Below, one piece after another: positions 9,281 through 17,581 of a DNA stretch of 64,000 nucleotides (its first letter is position 1; every line of letters starts with the position of its first letter). The stretch is taken from assembly GCF_005768555.2 (NCBI RefSeq), contig NZ_VCHX02000095.1, forward strand, positions 1-64,000, given 5' to 3'. This stretch comes from Streptomyces sporangiiformans. GTDB taxonomy: Bacteria; Actinomycetota; Actinomycetes; Streptomycetales; Streptomycetaceae. The notes beneath the pieces are model-generated. The model was not told the DNA's origin and made no database searches. It saw only the letters and a program-made list of their open reading frames with translations. The position numbers were made by a program, and so were the translations under genes.

Positions 9281-10830
9281 CTCATCTGAGTGATGTACTC
9301 GTACGGCGTGGGCAGCGTGCCGACCAGGCCCTGCGCCTCGTCCCGTACGGCGGCGAACTCCCTGCGTGCGGCCGTGTCGTCGACCAGTGTGATGGCCGTC
9401 GACGGGCGCAGCGGGATCGCCCCGGTGCCCAGCAGCAGGGAGGCGTAGGCGTGCGGCGGCAGCCCCTGGTGGTACGGCGGGACGAGCTCCGCGCCCGGCG
9501 GACGCACCCGCCAGCGGGCGATGCGCTCCGCGAGCGCGTCGGGCACGGGCCGGGTCTTGGCGTCCCGCCAGTACTGCGTGTGATCGCGCGCGGCACCGTG
9601 GTAGTGCAGCGCCAGAAACTCCCGCGCCCCGTCCATCACCCGGCTGACGGAGGCGTTGTAGCTGTCCCGCAGTTTCGGGTGCCAGTCGGCGGCCGGGAAG
9701 TGCCGGACGAGCTGTTCGAGCGCGTGATGGACGAAGGAGGCCCCGGTCGCCTCCAGCGGCTCCACGCGGCCGCCCGGCGCCCCCACCGCCACGCAGTTGT
9801 GCTGCCACGCGCGCAGGCTGCGCCCGACGAGCAGCGGGGCATGGTCGGCCTCGACGCCGGCTGCCTCCGGCCCGACGGACTCGCGCAGCGTGCGCTCGGC
9901 CTCCTCGGGCGTGCAGTACTCCCGCGCGTACACGTATCCCGTGCCGATCCGGCTGAACAGCGGGATCGTCCAGATCCACCCCGCCCCCCGCGCGGCCACC
10001 GTCGTGTACGGCGGGATGCCGCGCGCCTTCATACGGGTGGGCACCCGCAACGTGACCACGCTGTCGTTGGGCAGTGTGTCCTGGTAGGACACGTAGGGCA
10101 CCTTGAGCGCCTTGTGCAGAAGCAGGCCCCGGTCGCCGGTGCAGTCGACGAACAGGTCGCCGTGGATCTCCCCGTGCTCCTTCGTGACCACGTGCTCGAT
10201 CCAGCCCCGCGCGTCCAGGCGCACCTCCAGGACTTCGTCGGCGAGGTACCGCACGCCCCGCCCCACCGCGTACCCAGTGAGGTACCGGGCCAGCGCTCCG
10301 GCCTCGAAGTGATAGCCGTAGGGGCCCGCGGCACCACCCCACCCGGCCGGCGCGTCATCCGGTCCGGCCGACGCATCACCCAGCCCCGCCGGCGATCCGC
10401 CCAACTGCCGTGGGCTGCGTCCGGCGTCGCACAGCCACGCCGCGACGAAACAGTCCCGGTCGAACCGCCCGCTGGGCCCGTTGTGCAGCCACCACTCGGT
10501 CAGGGGGAAACCGCCCACCTCCCGCGTGTCCTCGAACGGAAGGTAGAAATGCTGCTCGGGGCGGTTCCAGTCCTGGAAGCGGACGGCGAGCTTGTACGTG
10601 GCGTCACAGGCCGGCATCCAGTCCTCTTCCTCGAGGCCGAGGAAATCGAAGAAGCTCCGGATGTCACCGAGGGTCGTCTCGTCGTTCTCCGCGGCGGCGC
10701 TGCCGGACTCGTCCTCGACCAGCGTGACCGAAATCCGCTCGCGGAATGCCGCCTTCAGATACGCGGCGGTCATCGAGCCCGCGATGCCTCCGCCCACGAT
10801 CACGACGTTTTCCGGGTTCTGCGTACTCAC
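9265..10830 (-). CDS. flavin-dependent halogenase, tryptophan-halogenase type
   Basis: Protein of 521 aa, the usual size for FADH2-dependent halogenases. Visible: Rossmann FAD motif VIVGGGIAGSM (residues 10-20); catalytic lysine K80 in ATYKLAVRF, matching K79 of PrnA; the diagnostic GWIWTIPL (WxWxIP) near 285; and EPLEATG near 358 carrying the partner glutamate, where most relatives have EPLESTG. A Gly/Ala/Asp/Pro-rich insert sits around residues 140-165. The GTG start has GAGGTG upstream. It should chlorinate or brominate an aromatic substrate, free or carrier-bound, using reduced flavin from a reductase not seen here. It is divergent from the S9 peptidase gene, with a 40-bp palindrome between. 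Confidence 0.92.
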   Translation of the reverse strand: MSTQNPENVVIVGGGIAGSMTAAYLKAAFRERISVTLVEDESGSAAAENDETTLGDIRSFFDFLGLEEEDWMPACDATYKLAVRFQDWNRPEQHFYLPFEDTREVGGFPLTEWWLHNGPSGRFDRDCFVAAWLCDAGRSPRQLGGSPAGLGDASAGPDDAPAGWGGAAGPYGYHFEAGALARYLTGYAVGRGVRYLADEVLEVRLDARGWIEHVVTKEHGEIHGDLFVDCTGDRGLLLHKALKVPYVSYQDTLPNDSVVTLRVPTRMKARGIPPYTTVAARGAGWIWTIPLFSRIGTGYVYAREYCTPEEAERTLRESVGPEAAGVEADHAPLLVGRSLRAWQHNCVAVGAPGGRVEPLEATGASFVHHALEQLVRHFPAADWHPKLRDSYNASVSRVMDGAREFLALHYHGAARDHTQYWRDAKTRPVPDALAERIARWRVRPPGAELVPPYHQGLPPHAYASLLLGTGAIPLRPSTAITLVDDTAARREFAAVRDEAQGLVGTLPTPYEYITQMSLMSG

Positions 10831-11180
10831 GACAGCACCTCAGTTCCTGTGTTCACTTGTGACGCAGTCCAGTTTCCGGCTCAGGCGGTAACTGTGGCAT
10901 TCACTTCTATGCGGCCTCTACATCAGCGGCGCCTCGCGCAATTCTTCGGCGAGGGCCGGAGACTGACGCTTTCCTGACGTCCGCCCGATGTCCTGTCGAC
11001 AGGACATCGGGCGGACGCCGGGCAGCTGACTGGTCAAGGGCGGGGTGCGGTGGCGATGATGACGAAGCCGGTGATTCCCGGACCGCCCCGCCAAGGAAAC
11101 ACGCCAAGGAAACACCGAGGAATTTCGCCGTTTCTCCCACGGCATCCCGGATTCAATATCCCCGAAGGAAGGGCATACCC
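10831..11180. other. divergent promoter region, halogenase / S9 peptidase
   Basis: 350 bp without a supported gene. Apart from the 40-bp palindrome it holds the ribosome sites of both flanking genes (GAGGTG before the halogenase, GAAGGAAGG before the peptidase). I see no other structure. Confidence 0.55.
10978..11017. promoter_or_regulatory. 40-bp perfect palindrome, operator site 2
   Basis: Perfect 40-bp palindrome with no loop, centred on GTCGAC at 10995-11000. The left arm begins CGTCCGCCCGATGTCCTG and the right arm mirrors it. It sits in the divergent halogenase/peptidase promoter region (147 bp from the halogenase start, 163 bp from the peptidase start). Its central 24 bp match the palindrome at 8091-8114 except for three bases. 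A terminator is unlikely because transcription diverges from here. A symmetric operator fits best. Confidence 0.7.
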
Positions 11181-13472
11181 ATGCACAGGAATCCACTTGA
11201 TGTGCAGGCCTATCGGACGGCGGAGCGGCTGCTGCGACACCACCGCAAGGAACTCGTCCTCGGTGACAAGGTGACGCCGCGGTGGATCGAGGACGGCGCC
11301 CGCTTCTGGTACACGTCGAACACAGCCGCCGGGAAGCGATACGTCCTCGTCGACCCGAAGGCGGGCACCCGGCAGGACGCGTTCGACCACGAACGTCTCG
11401 CGGTGGCGCTCGCGGCCGCGTCGGGACAGGACGTCGACGCGGCGGCACTGCCGCTCCCGGCGATCCAACCGACCGCCGACGCCGTCGAGTTCGACGCCTT
11501 CGGCGAGCACTGGCGGTGCCGCCTGGCGGACTACGTGTGCGAGAAGGCGGAGGGCGACGCTCCCGGCAACCCGCTCGAGGCGGCCGCCCCGGACCGCAAG
11601 CACGCGGTCTACCGCGCCGGGCACGACCTGCGCGCCCGCTCCCTGGACGGGACCCGGGACTGGGCGCTGACGTCCGACGGCACCGAGGACCTGGACTACG
11701 GCGCCAACCCGGACTACCTCATGTACTCCACCCTGCTGACGAAGCTCGGGCTGCCGCACCTGCCGCCCGCCGTGGCCTGGTCCCCCGACTCGACCCGGGT
11801 CCTGACCCACCGCACCGACCAGCGCGACGTCCGGCGTACGCACCTGGTGCGGGCCGCGCCCGCCGACGGCGGCGAGCCCGCCCTGCTGTCCCCGCGCTTC
11901 CCGGTGCCCGGCGACGAGCGGATACCCCTCGCCGAGTTCGTCGTGCTCGACGTCACGACCGGCTCGGTCACCGCCGCGCGGGCGGAGCCGGTGGCCATGT
12001 CGATGATGTCGCCGATCTTCCAGAAGTGGGCCTGGTGGGCCGAGGACGGCTCGGCCGTGTACTACCTGAGCCGGACCCGGGACGCGCACACCCTGAGCCT
12101 GCACCGGCTCGACCCGGCCTCCGGCGCCGTGCGGACCGTCCTGACCGAGACCGGCCCGACCCGTGTGGAGCCCGCCCAGCAGCAACTGCAGCCACCCATG
12201 GTCAAGGTCCTGGCCGGCGGGAGCGAGGTGCTGTGGTACTCCCAGCGCGACGGCTGGGGCCACCTCTACCTGTTCGGGGCGGAGAACGGCGAACTGCTCG
12301 CCCAGGTGACCTCGGGCCCCTGGGGTGTGCAGGAGATCCTGCACGTCGACGAGCGGGAGCGCGTGGTCTACTTCCTCGCCTCCGGGCTCGTCGAGGAGGA
12401 CCCCTACCGCCGGTCGGTGTGCCGGGCCGGCCTGGACGGCTCGGGATTCACCCGGCTCACCGACGACGGCCTCGACCACGCCGTCACGGTCGCGCAGAAC
12501 GGCGCGTACTTCATCGACTCGGCGTCCACGACCGGCACCGCACCGGTGATCACCGTGCGGGACTGGACCGGCCGCGTGCTCGTCGAGCTGGAGCGCGCCG
12601 ACATCACGCGCCTGGAGGAGGCCGGCTGGAGCCGGCCCGAACGGTTCCGGGTGACCTCCGCCGACGGCAAGACCGATATCTACGGACTTCTGTATCTCCC
12701 CCACGGTTTCGACCCCACCCGGCGCTACCCCGTGCTCGACACTCCGTACGGCCTGCCGACAGCGAGCCGGGTGAGCCCGTCCTTCGACCCCGGCTACTAC
12801 GGATACGAGGCCGAGGCCCTGGCCGCGCTGGGCTTCGTCGTGATCGCCGTGGACGGCCGGGGCTCCCCCGGCCGCGACAAGGCGTTCCACGACGCCTCGT
12901 ACGGCAACCTGGGCGACGCCTGTGGCCTCGCCGACCACGTCGCGGCACTGCGCGAACTCGCCGCCACGCGGCCGTGGATGGACCTGGACCGCGTGGGCGT
13001 CACCGGCATGTCGTCGGGCGGGTACGCCGCCGCGCGGGCACTGCTGCGCCACCCGGACGTCTTCAGCGTCGGTGTCGCCGAGTCCGGCATGCACGACTTC
13101 CGGCATCTGGAGCCAGGCCTCGCCGAGGCGTACCACGGCCCGTTCGACGCGGAGGCGTATGCCGCCCTCTCCAACGCGGAGTCGGCGGACCGGCTCTCCG
13201 GGAAGCTCCTGCTGATCCACGGCGGCCTCGACGACCGGGTCCCTCCCCAGGTGACCCTGCGGCTCGCCGAGCGGCTGATCGCCCACGGCAAGGACTTCGA
13301 GCTGGTCATGGTCCCGGACGCCGACCACATCTACTTCGGCTACGAGCACTACGTGACCCAGCGCAAGTGGGACTTCCTGGTCCGCCACCTGCTGAACGCC
13401 GAACCGCCCGCGGACTACCGGCTCCCGCCGGTTCCGATCGACATGGAGGCGCTGGCGGAACTCTTCGGGTAA
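11181..13472 (+). CDS. S9 prolyl-oligopeptidase / dipeptidyl-peptidase IV family protein
   Basis: Protein of 763 aa with the DPP-IV layout: an N-terminal beta-propeller (about 60-500, WSPDSTRVL, WAEDGSAVYYLSRT, YSQRDGWGHLYLF) and a C-terminal alpha/beta hydrolase. Catalytic Ser is in GMSSGGYAA (near 611), Asp in GGLDDRVP (near 683) and His in DADHIYFG (near 715). There is no signal peptide, so it is cytosolic. The ATG has GAAGG upstream. Family members remove X-Pro or X-Ala dipeptides, and in some biosynthetic clusters they trim a peptide intermediate or activate a prodrug. Here it could process the NRPS product or the neighbouring repeat protein; neither is shown by sequence. Confidence 0.92.
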   Translation: MHRNPLDVQAYRTAERLLRHHRKELVLGDKVTPRWIEDGARFWYTSNTAAGKRYVLVDPKAGTRQDAFDHERLAVALAAASGQDVDAAALPLPAIQPTADAVEFDAFGEHWRCRLADYVCEKAEGDAPGNPLEAAAPDRKHAVYRAGHDLRARSLDGTRDWALTSDGTEDLDYGANPDYLMYSTLLTKLGLPHLPPAVAWSPDSTRVLTHRTDQRDVRRTHLVRAAPADGGEPALLSPRFPVPGDERIPLAEFVVLDVTTGSVTAARAEPVAMSMMSPIFQKWAWWAEDGSAVYYLSRTRDAHTLSLHRLDPASGAVRTVLTETGPTRVEPAQQQLQPPMVKVLAGGSEVLWYSQRDGWGHLYLFGAENGELLAQVTSGPWGVQEILHVDERERVVYFLASGLVEEDPYRRSVCRAGLDGSGFTRLTDDGLDHAVTVAQNGAYFIDSASTTGTAPVITVRDWTGRVLVELERADITRLEEAGWSRPERFRVTSADGKTDIYGLLYLPHGFDPTRRYPVLDTPYGLPTASRVSPSFDPGYYGYEAEALAALGFVVIAVDGRGSPGRDKAFHDASYGNLGDACGLADHVAALRELAATRPWMDLDRVGVTGMSSGGYAAARALLRHPDVFSVGVAESGMHDFRHLEPGLAEAYHGPFDAEAYAALSNAESADRLSGKLLLIHGGLDDRVPPQVTLRLAERLIAHGKDFELVMVPDADHIYFGYEHYVTQRKWDFLVRHLLNAEPPADYRLPPVPIDMEALAELFG

Positions 13473-13485
13473 GCCTCCCGCGGTG

Positions 13486-13534
13486 CGAAGAGTGCCCGTG
13501 ACCTGGATGCCCTCCAGGTCACGGGCACTCTTCG
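13486..13534. terminator. bidirectional terminator hairpin
   Basis: Perfect 22-bp stem (left arm starts CGAAGAGTGCCCG, right arm ends CGGGCACTCTTCG) with a 5-nt loop at 13508-13512. It sits between the converging S9 peptidase and AfsR-like genes. Confidence 0.9.
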
Positions 13535-13552
13535 CGTACGCGCGCCAACGGG

Positions 13553-16540
13553 TCAGCCCACCAGGGCGCCCAGCGCCTGCTCCGCCCGCTGCTCCAAAGC
13601 CGACGCCCCGACCACGGCGAACTTCTCCTGGGCGGCGCGCAGATGGCGGCGAGCCGCATCCACCCGCCCCAGCCGGCTGCTCACATCGCCCAGCACCAGG
13701 CTGATCTGACCGGCCACCAGCGGGATCCTGCAGTCCTCCGCTATGTCCAGCGCATCGGCCAGCGTCGTCTCGGCCGCCTCCGCGTCCCCCTTGCCGAGAC
13801 GGGTCTCACCGAGCCCGAGCAGCGCGTACGCGAGGCCGATCATGTCGGACTTCTCCTTGACGATCCGCACCGCGCGCAGGAACGCCTCCTCGGCCGCCGG
13901 CAGCTGTCCCAGGGCGAGATGGACCCGGCCGAGCCGGTGCACCGCCTGCGCCAGGACGCGCGTGCTGTCCGCGTCCCGCTCCGCGATCCGCACCGCGTCC
14001 ACGGCGAACTGCATCGCCGACTCCGGCCGCCCCCGGTCGAGTTCGGTCTCCGCCATGTTGTGCAGGGTGTGCGCCTCGCAGTAGCGGTCGCCGACGTCGC
14101 GGAATATGGGCAGGGCCTCCGCGAAGCGCTCCATCGCGCTGTCCAGCTCGCCGCGCATGCGTTCGCTCGTCCCGATGGACCGCATGACCATCGCCTTGCC
14201 GTGGTCCTCCTGGGCCTCCTCGTAGAGGCGTAGCGCCTCCATGAAGTGGGCGATGCCGTTCTCCAGCCTGCTGTGGCCCAGTTCGAGGGAGCCCAGGAGG
14301 TAGCGCATCGCCCCTTGGCCGCGCAGGTCGCCCGCCGTACGGGCCGCCTCCAGTGCGTCCTCGCAGCATCTGCGGCAGTCCTCGCTGTAGTTGCGGGTGC
14401 CGAAGAAGATCGACGCGCAGACCGTCAGATCCCAGGCGAGTTCGGCCTCCCCCATCCGGGCTGCCTGCCGCACCGAGGCCACCAGGGCGAGCCGTTCGGC
14501 CTCGTACCACTCCAGCGGCACGGCGAGCAGCTCGTCCAGAAGTCCCGAGTCGATCCTCCGCCGCTGGACACCGCTGTGCACCCCGGTGCCGCTGCCGGCG
14601 TTCTCGCGCCGGTCCGCCTCCTCCGCGATGGTCAGGAAGGTACGCAGGAAACGGGTGGAGGCGGCCAGCCGGTCGGGCTCCGACTCCTCCTGCCGGGCGC
14701 GCTCGCGCGCGTACAGCCGCACCAGGCCGTGGAAGCGGTAGCGCAGCTGCCCGGTGGGGTCGATGCTGACCACCTCCAGGAACTGGGCGTCGACCAGGTC
14801 CTCGATGAGCCGCTCCGCGTCGAGCGCTTCCTTGTTGAGCAGCGCGGCACCGACCCAGGCCGTGAAGTCCGGTACGTCCAGCAGCCCGAGCCTGCGAAAG
14901 AGCCGGGCCGCCTCCTCGGGCAGATACCGGTAGCTCAGCGCGAGGCTGGCTCGGACCTGCGACTCGCCCTGGCTGAGCTCGTCCAGCCTGCGGCGTTCGT
15001 CGCTCAGCCGCGTCACCAGATAGCGCACCGTCCAGTGCGGCTTGGAGGCGAGCCGGGCGGCGGCGATCCGCAGGGCCAGCGGCAGCCGGTCGCACAGTTC
15101 GACCAGCCGGGCGGCATCGGCGCGGACGGTCGCGATCCGGCGCTCGCCCACGATCGCCGTGAGCAGTTCGACGGCCTCCGGCTCGGACAGCAGGCCCAGA
15201 TGCACCCGGGCCTGCGACGGCCAGGTGACGAGCTCCTCCATCTGGTCCCGGCTGGTGACGAGCACACAGCACTGTCCGCCGCCGGGGAGCAGCGGGCGTA
15301 CCTGAGCGTAGGTGCGCGCGTTGTCGAGGACGATCAGCACCCGGCGGTCGGTGAGCAGGCTCCGGTACAGCGAGACCCGCTCCTCCAGGTCGGTGGGCAC
15401 CTGCTCACCGGGCACACCGAGGGAGCGCAGGAAACGGCTGAGGACGTCGTGGGCGGAGACGGGCTCGTGATGTTCGTCGTAGCCGCGCAGGTCGGCGAAG
15501 AGCTGGCCGTCCGGGAAGTGCTCCACAGCGCGGAAGGCCCAGCGCATGGCCAGACCGCTCTTGCCGATCCCGGCGGCGCCGGTGATCAGGCCGATGGTCG
15601 AGCCGCGGTCCTCGGCCTCCGCGGACACCAGGCTCTCCAGGGCGGCGAGTTCTTCCGTACGACCGGTGAAGGCCGGTACGTCGGGCGGCAGTTCGGACGG
15701 TACGGCGAGCGCAGGGGCCGGGGCCTGGGCCGCCTGGCCCGGCTGGGCCGGACGGCGCTCCACGGCGGGCGCCACGGGAGCGAGCGAGGGGTCGTCGCGC
15801 AGGATCGCGTCGTGGAGTTCATTGAGGTCCGGGCCCGGCTCGATGCCGAGTTCGTCGATGAACTGGGTGCGTGCGTCCCGGTAGGTCTCCATCGCGTCGG
15901 CGCGTCGGCCCGAGCGGTACTGCGCGAGCATCAGATGGTGCCGGATGCGTTCGCGCAGCGGGTGCTCGCGCACCATGGCGGCCAGCTCCGGGATGAGTTC
16001 CTGATGCTGGCCGAGTTCCAGGTGTACGAGGGTGGAGTCGTCGTAGGCGTTGAGCCGGTGCTCCTCCAGCCGGGCCGCCTCGTCCTCGATCAACTGCCCG
16101 CTCACCCCTGAGAAGGCGGGCCCCCGCCACAGGTCGAGCGCCTGGGCGTAGTTCTGCGCGGCCTCCGGAAGCCGGCCCTCCTTGGCGCACTGTTCGGCGG
16201 TCTGGACGAGGTCGGTGAAGTCCAGCGAATCGAAGCGGTGGCTCTCGGTGTTGAGCACATATCCCGGGTGGGAGGTGACGATGACGTCGTCGGTGGCGCC
16301 CGCGCTTTTGAAGATCTTCCGGAGCGCCGCGACGCATATCGCGACCTGAGTGCGTGAGGTGGGCGGCGGATTGCTGTTCCAGACCGTGTCCACCATCGTG
16401 TCGACCGGGACGACGCGACCGGGGGTGACCAACAGCAGGGCGAGAATGGCCCGTTGGCGTGCGCCGCCGAGCGGCACGCCCGCCTCGCCCGCGGTCACCG
16501 CGAGCGGTCCCAAGACCTTGAACCTGAGTTGTTCGCCCAC
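13553..16540 (-). CDS. AfsR-type SARP regulator with NB-ARC and TPR domains
   Basis: Large SARP of 995 aa, close to the 993 aa of S. coelicolor AfsR. Order: winged-helix DNA-binding domain (1-95, FKVLGPLAVTAGEAGVPLGG), activation domain (100-245), NB-ARC STAND ATPase with Walker A GAAGIGKSG (near 325) and Walker B RVLIVLDNA, then TPR-like helices to the end (about 690-990). I chose GTG 16538-16540, preceded by GGGGGAG, over the upstream ATG because the fold starts at GEQLRFKV. Such proteins sense a ligand or phosphorylation through the STAND module and activate secondary metabolism. Whether this one is a global AfsR or a pathway regulator is unclear; its place inside the NRPS locus favours the latter. 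Confidence 0.92.
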   Translation of the reverse strand: MGEQLRFKVLGPLAVTAGEAGVPLGGARQRAILALLLVTPGRVVPVDTMVDTVWNSNPPPTSRTQVAICVAALRKIFKSAGATDDVIVTSHPGYVLNTESHRFDSLDFTDLVQTAEQCAKEGRLPEAAQNYAQALDLWRGPAFSGVSGQLIEDEAARLEEHRLNAYDDSTLVHLELGQHQELIPELAAMVREHPLRERIRHHLMLAQYRSGRRADAMETYRDARTQFIDELGIEPGPDLNELHDAILRDDPSLAPVAPAVERRPAQPGQAAQAPAPALAVPSELPPDVPAFTGRTEELAALESLVSAEAEDRGSTIGLITGAAGIGKSGLAMRWAFRAVEHFPDGQLFADLRGYDEHHEPVSAHDVLSRFLRSLGVPGEQVPTDLEERVSLYRSLLTDRRVLIVLDNARTYAQVRPLLPGGGQCCVLVTSRDQMEELVTWPSQARVHLGLLSEPEAVELLTAIVGERRIATVRADAARLVELCDRLPLALRIAAARLASKPHWTVRYLVTRLSDERRRLDELSQGESQVRASLALSYRYLPEEAARLFRRLGLLDVPDFTAWVGAALLNKEALDAERLIEDLVDAQFLEVVSIDPTGQLRYRFHGLVRLYARERARQEESEPDRLAASTRFLRTFLTIAEEADRRENAGSGTGVHSGVQRRRIDSGLLDELLAVPLEWYEAERLALVASVRQAARMGEAELAWDLTVCASIFFGTRNYSEDCRRCCEDALEAARTAGDLRGQGAMRYLLGSLELGHSRLENGIAHFMEALRLYEEAQEDHGKAMVMRSIGTSERMRGELDSAMERFAEALPIFRDVGDRYCEAHTLHNMAETELDRGRPESAMQFAVDAVRIAERDADSTRVLAQAVHRLGRVHLALGQLPAAEEAFLRAVRIVKEKSDMIGLAYALLGLGETRLGKGDAEAAETTLADALDIAEDCRIPLVAGQISLVLGDVSSRLGRVDAARRHLRAAQEKFAVVGASALEQRAEQALGALVG

Positions 16541-16925
16541 CCCGGCTCCCCCCTGTCGAAGTCCCGACCTCCGGACGACAACCAATGTAGGTCACCAGGG
16601 GACCTGTTCCGGTCCGGAGCACTGGCCGTATGCGCAGGCAACAGCCGGTGGAATGCGGGGAGTTGACGCGGAGAGTTATACGGGGCGTTGGCCGGGCCGT
16701 GGACCGCCCGGGAAGAAGGGGGCGGGTTTTCTCGGACACTCCGGCGAAGAGCGGTCAGATCGGCGGGGGTTTGTCGATCACCCCTCGCGGCTCCGCTTCT
16801 CCGGATGGAAATCGCCGGGTGGAGTCAGGACCGGTGCGCAGAAGAAGGTGCGCGGAAGAACGTACGAGGAAGAAACAGCGAGCTGGTGGGAGCGGCGCTC
16901 CCGGGGAGCGGCAGCGGACTGCGGC
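16541..16925. other. gap between AfsR-like and DPGGWG-repeat genes
   Basis: 385 bp with no supported gene. Just past the stop of the DPGGWG gene is a short G/C hairpin (CGCTCCCGGGGAGCG, about 16895-16910) that could terminate its transcript. The remainder should hold the promoter of the AfsR-like gene; I see no clear operator. Confidence 0.5.
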
Positions 16926-17294
16926 TCAGCCCCAGCCGCCCGGGTCCTGCATGGTGCTGAAGCCGGCGGTGGAGGAGGGCTTCGACGAACCCCAACCGCC
17001 CGGGTCCTCCTGCACGGTGGCGGCCGACGAACCCCAACCGCCCGGGTCCTCCTGCACGGTGGCGGCCGACGAACCCCAACCGCCCGGGTCCTGCTGGGCG
17101 GTGGCGGCCGACGAACCCCAACCACCCGGGTCCTGCTGGGCGGTGGCGGTGACGTTGGACGAACCCCAGCCGCCCGGGTCCTCGACGCCGGCGCCGAGGG
17201 TGCTCACGGCGGTGCCGCCGACGGTGTAGATGGCCGTTCCGGCGACGAGCGCGACGATGGCGGACTTGGCTGCGACAACCCACTTGGTGTTCAT
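16926..17294 (-). CDS. small exported repeat protein with six DPGGWG motifs
   Basis: Protein of 122 aa of unknown family. Residues 1-37 form a signal-like segment: basic start MNTKWVVAAKS, then a hydrophobic stretch (AIVALVAGTAIYTVGG). The rest is repeats: DPGGWG appears six times, usually as 14-residue units of the form DPGGWGSSAATVQE, with the last copy at the exact C-terminus. Spacers are rich in S, A, T and Q, with no cysteine. Third positions are strongly G/C and the repeats keep frame at DNA level, so it is coding. The start ATG is followed directly by a good hydrophobic leader. It could be a cell-surface repeat protein, or a multi-core precursor peptide matured by the locus. It lacks the AfsS repeat motif. 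It lies upstream of the AfsR-like gene on the same strand. Confidence 0.75.
   Translation of the reverse strand: MNTKWVVAAKSAIVALVAGTAIYTVGGTAVSTLGAGVEDPGGWGSSNVTATAQQDPGGWGSSAATAQQDPGGWGSSAATVQEDPGGWGSSAATVQEDPGGWGSSKPSSTAGFSTMQDPGGWG
16984..17151. repeat. 42-bp tandem repeats encoding the DPGGWG units
   Basis: Four near-identical 42-bp units begin at 16984, 17026, 17068 and 17110 (plus-strand start GACGAACCCCAACC). A longer, diverged fifth spacer precedes the next copy at 17158. The unit length is a multiple of three, so copy number can change without breaking the reading frame. Confidence 0.9.
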
Positions 17295-17384
17295 CTTGAT
17301 TCAGTCCCTCTCGGCAGGAGCCCAGTTGTCTGAGCTGCGCTTTTTCCTTCTGCCAAGAAAGTTAGGGAGGCGCGCTTTCGGGCT

Positions 17385-17456
17385 GTTATCGCCTCAGCTT
17401 CGCCCGCCGGGCAGGCCTTTAACTGGCGGGCCGGGGAGCGATAACAAGCGATAACG
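17385..17456. promoter_or_regulatory. GCGATAAC repeats in divergent promoter
   Basis: GCGATAAC occurs twice as a direct repeat (17439-17446 and 17449-17456, 10 bp apart) and once inverted (17385-17392, GTTATCGC). They lie between the DPGGWG-protein gene (minus) and the phosphopantetheinyl transferase gene (plus). The 10-bp phasing and inverted copy fit a transcription factor site serving both promoters. Confidence 0.45.
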
Positions 17457-17581
17457 GGGCCCTGGGGGGAGGGTTTTCCACCCCCCGACAGCGGAGGATT
17501 TCCTGCTATCCCGGCACCGCGGCGGAGCGAAGACTCGGTAGGGCGGCAGAGGCTCTGCCGCGGTACGGAGGTGAAACCGCA

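Noticed and set aside
10978..11017. 40-bp palindrome as terminator
   Set aside because: Genes diverge from this point, there is no loop or T-rich tail, and its core recurs before the SARP gene.
14246..16111. Long plus-strand frame over the AfsR-like gene
   Set aside because: No recognisable domains; opposite strand has a full SARP/NB-ARC/TPR protein. Shadow.
16984..17151. 42-bp repeats as a CRISPR array
   Set aside because: Units are contiguous with no unique spacers, keep a reading frame and encode a repeated peptide; no cas genes nearby.
16926..17294. Repeat protein as AfsS homologue
   Set aside because: AfsS carries T-x-x-D-N-H-type repeats and lies downstream of afsR; this protein has DPGGWG repeats, a signal-like N-terminus and lies upstream.
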